A DNA stretch of 38,972 nt, taken from Caulobacteraceae bacterium (GTDB lineage: Bacteria; Pseudomonadota; Alphaproteobacteria; Caulobacterales; Caulobacteraceae). The position numbers were made by a program, and so were the translations under genes. Positions within the stretch are counted from its first letter, which is position 1. Each line of letters opens with the position of its first letter. Below are positions 34,989 to 38,972 of the stretch, piece by piece. The stretch is from positions 1 to 38,972 of the forward strand of contig JAIYCQ010000020.1 of the NCBI GenBank assembly GCA_027487945.1, in the 5' to 3' direction. The notes beneath the pieces are model-generated. The model had not been told where the DNA came from. It searched no databases and saw nothing but the letters and a program-made list of their open reading frames with translations.

Positions 34989-35597
34989 TCAGACCCGGAT
35001 TTCGATCAGCGGGACAGCGACCAGACGCCCGGCCTCGAAGCCCTCGAGGCTGACGTCGATGCGGTCGGTATCGAAGCGGACGGGGGTGTCGAAGGCGAAC
35101 CCGGCGGTTACGACCGCCCCGGCCGGCGGCGGTTCGGTGAAGGTGGCGAGGCCCGTCGTCGGGTCGACGGCGGCGGCCGTCTCGACCCCGCCGACGGCCA
35201 GGCGCGTGGAGCCGTCGACCGGCTTGCAGATCGGACGCTCGACATCGCCGTATCGCTTGAGCAACGGAAACGCGACCCGGTCTCCATCGCCGGCTCCAAG
35301 CATTTGATCCAGCGGGGAAATCGCCCCGGACGGCGCGCAGGATCTGAAGTCGGTGAAATCCTTGAACCGGAAGCCGTGCAACCGTCCGCGACGGGCCTCG
35401 AAGAAGGCGACCAGCAGGGCGACGTCATCCAGCGACCGCACGCCGGCTCCGATCAGATAGCGACGCCGGCCATGGGCCCAGGGCGTGGCGCGACGTTCGA
35501 ACCCGCTGGCCAGGGTGACGACCTCGGTGCGCCGTTCGACGCCGCCGGTCGAGCCGAACGCCAGTCGCGCGGGCAGGCGGACTTCGTGGAATGCCAT
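34989..35597 (-). CDS. GTA gp12: distal tail protein, DUF2460 (TIGR02217) family
   Basis: 202 residues from the ATG at 35597 (MAFHEVRLPARLAFGSTGGVERRTEVVTLASGFERR). Family landmarks: GRRRYLIGAGVRSLDDVALLVAFFEARRGRLHGFRFKDFTDFRS and PICKPVDGSTRLAVGG. It corresponds to the distal tail or baseplate hub protein of RcGTA that joins tail tube and hub. Unlike its neighbours it is not packed against gp11: a DUF805 gene on the other strand separates them by 521 bases. Confidence 0.92.
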   Translation of the reverse strand: MAFHEVRLPARLAFGSTGGVERRTEVVTLASGFERRATPWAHGRRRYLIGAGVRSLDDVALLVAFFEARRGRLHGFRFKDFTDFRSCAPSGAISPLDQMLGAGDGDRVAFPLLKRYGDVERPICKPVDGSTRLAVGGVETAAAVDPTTGLATFTEPPPAGAVVTAGFAFDTPVRFDTDRIDVSLEGFEAGRLVAVPLIEIRV

Positions 35598-35668
35598 GAA
35601 CAATCCGTATGTTGACGCCCGCCGTCGCCCCGTGTGACCTCGGGCCACTGGGGAATTCGGGGGCTGCG

Positions 35669-36118
35669 ATGGACTGGACGAAACTCTTCTTCTCTGCGGA
35701 CGGCCGTATCGGCCGTCAGGCCTACTGGATCGGCTGGCTGGTGCTGATCGGCGTGAACACCCTGCTGTTCTGGGTGCCGTTCCTGTCGCTGGTGACGATC
35801 TACTGCTGGATCTGCATCTGCTCGAAGCGGTTCCACGACATGGGTCGGTCGGGCTGGCTGGCGGCCATTCCGGTGACGCTCAGCATCGTGGTGCCGATCG
35901 GCGCGGTGATCGCCATCGCGGGCGCCGCCATCATGTCCTCCCTGTCCGGGGCGGCCGAGGGCACGATCGTCGCCACGGTCATGAGCGCGGTCGCAGGCTC
36001 GGCCCTGCTGCTGCTGGGCGCCTTCTTCGTCGGAGTCGGCTTCCTGATCTGGCAGGGCGTCGCCCTGGGCGAACCGGGCGAGAACCGCTTCGGCCCCGCC
36101 CCCACACCCGCCCTCTGA
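35669..36118 (+). CDS. DUF805 membrane protein inserted antisense in the GTA cluster
   Basis: 149 residues from the ATG at 35669 with GGGGG seven bases upstream; a further in-frame ATG at 35609 lacks a good site. DUF805 signature FFSADGRIGRQAYWIGWLVLIGVNTLL, then CSKRFHDMGRSGWLAAIPV, with about four hydrophobic segments. The family is found in inner membranes of many bacteria; function is not known. It is the only plus-strand gene among the GTA genes, and its TGA directly abuts the gp11 stop so that the two stops form TGATCA. A TTGACG (35612-35617) upstream could be a -35 element, but no convincing -10 follows. Confidence 0.9.
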   Translation: MDWTKLFFSADGRIGRQAYWIGWLVLIGVNTLLFWVPFLSLVTIYCWICICSKRFHDMGRSGWLAAIPVTLSIVVPIGAVIAIAGAAIMSSLSGAAEGTIVATVMSAVAGSALLLLGAFFVGVGFLIWQGVALGEPGENRFGPAPTPAL

Positions 36119-36646
36119 TCAGAGGCGTCGGGCGCCCAGGCTGACCGCCCGCGCCAGGGCCTGGGCGATCTGCGCCTCCGACCGCAGCAGCGAGGGCGGG
36201 CCGCCCTCGCCCTGTACCGTAACATTGACGGTCAGGCCGCCGATGGCCGGCTCGACCGAGCCCGCCGAGGCCGGCCGAAACACCTCCGGCCCCCGCTCGC
36301 CCACCAGATAGGCGCCGCCGGGCGTCACCGGCCCGCCGCCGGCGCGCGCCCCGCTGAACGCCCCGCCGAGCGCCGAGGTCAGCGCCTCTGCAAGCCCGCC
36401 GCCGGCTCCGCCGCCCGCGGCGGCGTTGACCGCGCTCAGCACCGCCTGGGCCAGTTCGGCCAGCGACACCTCGCCATCGGCGGCGGCGCGGCCCAGCGAC
36501 CGGGCCAGACTCTCGCCCGCCCTGGCGAAGGCCTCGTCGATGGAGGCGGCGGCGCGGGCGGCGGGTTCCTTGAGGGCTTCGATCGCGGCCGCAGCCTCGG
36601 CTGTCTGGCGGGGCAGCCCGGCGAGGCCGTCGTCGTCGAACGTCAT
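36119..36646 (-). CDS. GTA gp11: short tail tape-measure protein
   Basis: 175 residues, Ala/Gly-rich, with helical N-terminal half and the diagnostic C-terminal motif GGPVTPGGAYLVGERGPEVFRP found at the end of many phage and GTA tape-measure proteins. The RcGTA equivalent is of similar, unusually short, size, in keeping with the short GTA tail. It begins four bases after gp10.1 and is convergent with the DUF805 gene. Confidence 0.88.
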   Translation of the reverse strand: MTFDDDGLAGLPRQTAEAAAAIEALKEPAARAAASIDEAFARAGESLARSLGRAAADGEVSLAELAQAVLSAVNAAAGGGAGGGLAEALTSALGGAFSGARAGGGPVTPGGAYLVGERGPEVFRPASAGSVEPAIGGLTVNVTVQGEGGPPSLLRSEAQIAQALARAVSLGARRL

Positions 36647-36650
36647 GGGA

Positions 36651-36821
36651 TCACCTGTCCGGCCAGGCGCGGGCCAGGGCCTCCAGCCCCGCGCGGTTGA
36701 GGGTGTCTGCGGGCTCGTCGGCCAGGGCCCGCCACTCGACCAGCGACAGCCGCCAGAAGGCGTCCGGGGCGAGGCCGAAGCGCAGCGCGGCGAGCCGCAG
36801 CAGGCCCGGCCAGGGGATCAT
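36651..36821 (-). CDS. GTA gp10.1: small phage tail assembly chaperone (TIGR02216-like)
   Basis: 56 residues from the ATG at 36821, whose ATGA overlaps the gp10 stop. The sequence MIPWPGLLRLAALRFGLAPDAFWRLSLVEWRAL matches the small rcc01693-like GTA protein placed between gp10 and the tape measure. Likely a chaperone that coats the tape measure during tail assembly. Only 56 residues, but position, overlap and conserved Trp pattern (FWRLSLVEWRAL) make it secure. Confidence 0.88.
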   Translation of the reverse strand: MIPWPGLLRLAALRFGLAPDAFWRLSLVEWRALADEPADTLNRAGLEALARAWPDR

Positions 36822-37105
36822 CGCGCCGCCGCCGAGAAGGCCGCCGCCACGGCCTGCGCCGCGTCGTGGAAGTCGATGGACGACACGTCCACCCCGGCCT
36901 CGCCGCCGCCCCGCAGCAGGGCGCCCAGCACGAAGGCCAGATCCCGCGCCGACAGGCTGCGCAGACGGTCGGCCAGAGGCCCGAAGCCGTCGACCTCGAA
37001 CGCCGTCTCCAGCTCGGCCAACGCGCCCAGGGTCAGGCACAGCCGGCGCGGCGTTCCGGCCAGGGGGACGACCACCTCGCCGCGCGCGGCGTTGGCGGCG
37101 ATCAC
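36818..37105 (-). CDS. GTA gp10: tail assembly chaperone family protein
   Basis: 95 residues from a GTG at 37105 that overlaps the gp9 stop (GTGA). It begins MIAANAARGEVVVPLAGTPRRLCLTLGALAELETAFEVDGF, the typical pattern of the GTA-specific tail assembly chaperone family (a beta-hairpin followed by LTLGALAELE). It sits between the tail tube gene and gp10.1, the usual place for the two-part chaperone set of phage tails. Confidence 0.9.
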   Translation of the reverse strand: MIAANAARGEVVVPLAGTPRRLCLTLGALAELETAFEVDGFGPLADRLRSLSARDLAFVLGALLRGGGEAGVDVSSIDFHDAAQAVAAAFSAAAR

Positions 37106-37521
37106 GTCAGGGCCTCGAAGGCGATCTCGCCGGCCGAGGCCAGGGTGAGGGCCCAGGTGGCCTCGCCCTCGTGCTCGCCGGCATACTCCAGCGCCGCGAC
37201 GAGGAACGGCCCCTGCAGCTGGCCGAAGTCGGGGATGATCAGCCGCCAGGTCCGGGCCGACTGGGCGAAGAAGGCGTCGCGGATCATCGCGTCGCTGACC
37301 GCGTCCCGGAAGATGCCCGCGCCGCTGACGCTGGCCTGTTTGACGCCGGCCCCGGCCAGCAGCTCGCGCCAGCGGCCGGCGCTGTCACTGTCGGTGGCGT
37401 CCACGCCGCGGGCGTTGAGCGAGAGGGTCCGGGCCCGCAGGCCGGCGACAGTGACGAACCCCTCGGGCTCCTCGCCGTCGCCGATCTTGAGCAGGATGTC
37501 TTTTCCGCGCTGTGCGGCCAT
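37102..37521 (-). CDS. GTA gp9: major tail tube protein (TP901-1 family)
   Basis: 139 residues from the ATG at 37521. Starts MAAQRGKDILLKIGDG and carries GLRARTLSLNARGVDATDSDSAGRWRELLAGAGVKQASVSGAGIF, the classic tail-tube sequence of TP901-1-type and GTA tails. It polymerises as the tube of the tail. It is preceded by a 158-base gap with a nested inverted repeat (37537-37675), which stands out in an otherwise packed operon. Confidence 0.93.
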   Translation of the reverse strand: MAAQRGKDILLKIGDGEEPEGFVTVAGLRARTLSLNARGVDATDSDSAGRWRELLAGAGVKQASVSGAGIFRDAVSDAMIRDAFFAQSARTWRLIIPDFGQLQGPFLVAALEYAGEHEGEATWALTLASAGEIAFEALT

Positions 37522-37536
37522 GGGGGTGTCTCCTTC

Positions 37537-37675
37537 CTCCCTCCCCGCCTGGGGAGGGTGGCCGCGAAGCGGCCGGGTGGGGCAAGGTTGGCGAAGGTCG
37601 GCGCCGACCGGCGACCAGGCGGTTCCCCGCCCGTCCGGCCTTCAGCCGTCCACCCTCCCCACAGGGGGGAGGGAG
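37537..37675. repeat. Nested inverted-repeat element between gp8 and gp9 (copy A)
   Basis: The outer arms are CCCTCCCC/GGGGAGGG-type hairpins (37537-37558 and 37653-37675). Inside are the hairpin GGCCGCGAAGCGGCC (37560-37574), the shared stretch GGGTGGGGCAAG (37575-37586) and a 14-bp palindrome GGTCGGCGCCGACC (37596-37609). The same arms and core occur in copy B at 38676-38827. It appears to be a non-coding dispersed REP-like element. In the transcript it would form strong stem-loops just before gp9. Confidence 0.85.
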
Positions 37676-37679
37676 CGAC

Positions 37680-38087
37680 CTACATCGTCTCCGTCACCGC
37701 CCGGATCCGCAGCAGGCCGTAGAGTGGCCGCCAGCCGGGAGCGCGGAAGACGTCGGCGTAGGTGACGCGCAGATTGACCAGCCGGTGGCCGTCCAGCGCC
37801 GGCGCCGCGCCGTGCAGGGCCGTGCGCAGGGCGGCGATCACCGCCTTGACCTCCTCGGCGCCGTCGAAATGCGAGACGCAGGTCAGGGTCAGCAGATGCT
37901 CGATCCCCTCCCCGTCCAGCCCGCCCCAGGGGCGGGTCTCGGCGCGGCCGAGCGCGACGTAGGGATAGACCGGGGTCTCGGGCGGTTCGTCATGCACCCG
38001 GGCCGGATCGCCCAGCAGGGCCGTCACCGAAGCGTCGGCGCGCAGGTGGTCGAGCAGCGCCTTGTGCAACGCCAGGTCGGGGCTCAT
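37680..38087 (-). CDS. GTA gp8: DUF3168 head-tail/tail terminator protein
   Basis: 135 residues from the ATG at 38087, overlapping the gp7 stop (ATGA). DUF3168 pattern: ALHKALLDHLRADASVTALLGDPARVHDEPPETPVYPYVALGRAETRPW, followed by GEGIEHLLTLTCVSH and a C-terminal VNLRVTYADVFRAPGW. In GTAs and related phages this is the tail terminator at the head-tail interface. Confidence 0.92.
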   Translation of the reverse strand: MSPDLALHKALLDHLRADASVTALLGDPARVHDEPPETPVYPYVALGRAETRPWGGLDGEGIEHLLTLTCVSHFDGAEEVKAVIAALRTALHGAAPALDGHRLVNLRVTYADVFRAPGWRPLYGLLRIRAVTETM

Positions 38088-38404
38088 GGCCAGGCCCTTT
38101 CGAGCTTGAGGATCATGCGGCCGGGCCGTGGCCGGGCCGGCTGCACCGCGACGATCCGCCAGGGCTCGCCCCCGGCCTTGAGCCGCATGCCGCGGGCGGC
38201 GACGCCGGTGCGGGCCTCGGCCTCGGCGGTCTCGGTCAGGACGGGCCGCGCCCCGGCGTCGCCGGCCTCGCGGTGGCCGGCGGGGCGAAGGTCGATCCAG
38301 ACGGCGGCCACCTCGGTCCAGGTCCGCGACCGGCCGCCGAACACGGTCTCGGCCTGCGACAGGGATTCCAGCACCGCCAGGGTGCGCAGGGCGGCGATGC
38401 TCAC
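38084..38404 (-). CDS. GTA gp7: head-tail adaptor (head closure) protein
   Basis: 106 residues from a GTG at 38404 that overlaps the gp6 stop (GTGA). The sequence LAVLESLSQAETVFGGRSRTWTEVAAVWIDLRP, a disordered middle loop, and RMRLKAGGEPWRIVAVQPA-like C-terminal strands fit the phage head-tail joining (SPP1 gp16-like) family. It closes the head below the connector. Its position between gp6 and gp8 supports the call. Confidence 0.85.
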   Translation of the reverse strand: MSIAALRTLAVLESLSQAETVFGGRSRTWTEVAAVWIDLRPAGHREAGDAGARPVLTETAEAEARTGVAARGMRLKAGGEPWRIVAVQPARPRPGRMILKLERAWP

Positions 38405-38664
38405 AGCCGGGCGTTCCGATAAGCGGCCAGCCAGGGTTCGACCAGCGCGGCGGGCGCCTCGCCCTCGCGGTGCTCGAAGCCGTGGGCGACCAGCATCAGA
38501 ATGGCCAGACGCAGCGGCGACGGGGCCGGATCGGTGAGAACAAGGCCGACCGATCGCTCGACGCGTTCGGTCGCCGCCGCGATCAGCAGCTGGATCAGCG
38601 CGTCCTCGGCGGCGTCGGTGACGCGCAGGAACGCCTTGGCCTCGGCCAGGGTGATGGGGGTCAT
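38401..38664 (-). CDS. GTA gp6: head-tail connector protein
   Basis: 87 residues from the ATG at 38664 with GGAG a few bases upstream. MTPITLAEAKAFLRVTDAAEDALIQLLIAAATERVERSVG is the standard opening of the gp6-like connector family (adaptor ring attached to the portal). It is the first gene after the capsid gene and is separated from it by 179 bases containing a repeat element (38676-38827). Confidence 0.9.
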   Translation of the reverse strand: MTPITLAEAKAFLRVTDAAEDALIQLLIAAATERVERSVGLVLTDPAPSPLRLAILMLVAHGFEHREGEAPAALVEPWLAAYRNARL

Positions 38665-38675
38665 GGGGATTTCTC

Positions 38676-38827
38676 CTCCCTCCCCCTTGTGGGGAGGGAC
38701 AGGCCGCGAAGCGGCCAGGGTGGGGCAAGCGGTGGCCGCCTTCAGCGCCCGGTGAGGATCGCTGCTTGCCCCACCCGTCTCGTCTCGCTGCGCTCGCCGA
38801 TCCACCCTCCCCACAAGGGGGAGGGAG
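38676..38827. repeat. Nested inverted-repeat element between gp5 and gp6 (copy B)
   Basis: The two 23-bp outer arms (38676-38698 and 38805-38827) are exact reverse complements, and each is itself a hairpin of CCCTCCCC and GGGGAGGG. Inside are the hairpin GGCCGCGAAGCGGCC (38702-38716) and a second perfect inverted repeat, GGGTGGGGCAAGC (38718-38730) with GCTTGCCCCACCC (38764-38776). No plausible protein is encoded. Related to copy A at 37537-37675. It follows the major capsid gene directly, where a stem-loop could act on transcript stability or termination. Confidence 0.88.
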
Positions 38828-38843
38828 ACCAGATGAGCGCCTC

Positions 38844-38972
38844 CTACGAGGCCGCGAACTTCATCAGCTTGATGGCGTCGAAGTTCTGGACGCCGCCGCC
38901 GACGCGCCGGGTGGTGTAGAACAGCACGTAGGGCTTGGCGCTGTAGGGGTCGCGCAGCACGCGGACGCCGGC
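38844..38972 (-). CDS. GTA gp5: major capsid protein, C-terminal end (cut by window edge)
   Basis: Only the last 42 residues are present: AGVRVLRDPYSAKPYVLFYT and then TRRVGGGVQNFDAIKLMKFAAS before a TAG at 38844-38846. The ending pattern (LFYTTRRVGGGVQNFDAIKLMK) is the conserved C-terminus of HK97-fold GTA and phage capsid proteins. Order relative to gp6 confirms the assignment. The rest of the gene lies to the right of the window. Confidence 0.9.
   Translation of the reverse strand, partial: AGVRVLRDPYSAKPYVLFYTTRRVGGGVQNFDAIKLMKFAAS

Larger units (their letters stand above)
30172..38972 (-). other. Gene transfer agent structural cluster (gp5 end to gp15), RcGTA type
   Basis: Twelve genes in the RcGTA order run right to left: major capsid (partial), gp6 connector, gp7 adaptor, gp8, gp9 tail tube, gp10 and gp10.1 chaperones, gp11 tape measure, gp12, gp13, gp14 peptidase, gp15 host-recognition hub. 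The short tape measure and the DUF2163, NlpC/P60 and TIM-barrel tail genes are hallmarks of GTAs rather than of ordinary prophages. There is no integrase, lysogeny module or attachment site in view. All frames are open, suggesting selection for function. Terminase, portal and protease should lie to the right of the window. Confidence 0.93.

Noticed and set aside
37596..37609. GGTCGGCGCCGACC as a separate operator
   Set aside because: It lies inside repeat copy A and is better explained as part of that element's folded structure.
30172..38972. Active prophage
   Set aside because: No integrase, repressor, lysis or attachment site is visible, and the gene set and order are those of a GTA.

Overview
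The window looks like chromosomal DNA from a high-GC alphaproteobacterium of the Caulobacterales, most likely Brevundimonas or a close relative. The evidence is a TipN-like polar coiled-coil protein, a RcGTA-type gene transfer agent (GTA) cluster, the arrangement ccmI-ccmE-ccmF-ccmH / HtrA protease / response regulator / histidine kinase / glnE, and dispersed palindromic repeats built around GGCCGCGAAGCGGCC. This assignment is an inference; no rRNA or tRNA gene is present to fix it.

Layout, left to right. 1-5950 (minus strand): the start of an acyl-CoA dehydrogenase, PEP carboxylase (ppc) with a 14-bp perfect palindrome just upstream, a TipN-like polarity protein and a small membrane protein. 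6043-14251 is a mixed metabolic and transport region: an MFS transporter; a secreted-protein gene split by an in-frame amber codon inside its signal peptide; a three-gene minus-strand operon joined by 4-base stop/start overlaps (CrtC/lipocalin-like protein, APH-type kinase, small helical protein); a DUF423 membrane protein convergent with a Bcr/CflA-type drug transporter; an epoxide-hydrolase-like enzyme; and a prolyl aminopeptidase. 14265-21032 (minus): glnE, an OmpR-type two-component pair and a DegP/HtrA protease. 21166-25133 (minus): the cytochrome c maturation operon ccmI-E-F-H. 25174-26505: a conserved-looking protein of unknown function. 26591-29086 (minus): a PepSY protein, response regulator and histidine kinase operon, preceded by an 11-bp-period direct repeat that is probably the regulator's own binding site. 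29177-30115: a CbpA-type DnaJ co-chaperone.

30172-38972 (minus) is the tail and connector half of a RcGTA-like GTA cluster. It runs from the C-terminus of the major capsid protein (gp5) at the right edge through gp6, gp7, gp8, gp9, gp10, gp10.1, gp11, gp12, gp13, gp14 and gp15. All its reading frames are intact and most are packed with ATGA/GTGA overlaps or gaps of a few bases. Three departures from the compact plan stand out. A DUF805 membrane-protein gene sits on the opposite strand between gp11 and gp12. Two related nested inverted-repeat elements lie after gp5 and between gp8 and gp9. The terminase, portal and protease genes would lie beyond the window.

I see no CRISPR array, transposase, integrase, tRNA or rRNA. 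No gene-free stretch exceeds 300 bases. The many long antisense open frames are by-products of high GC content.
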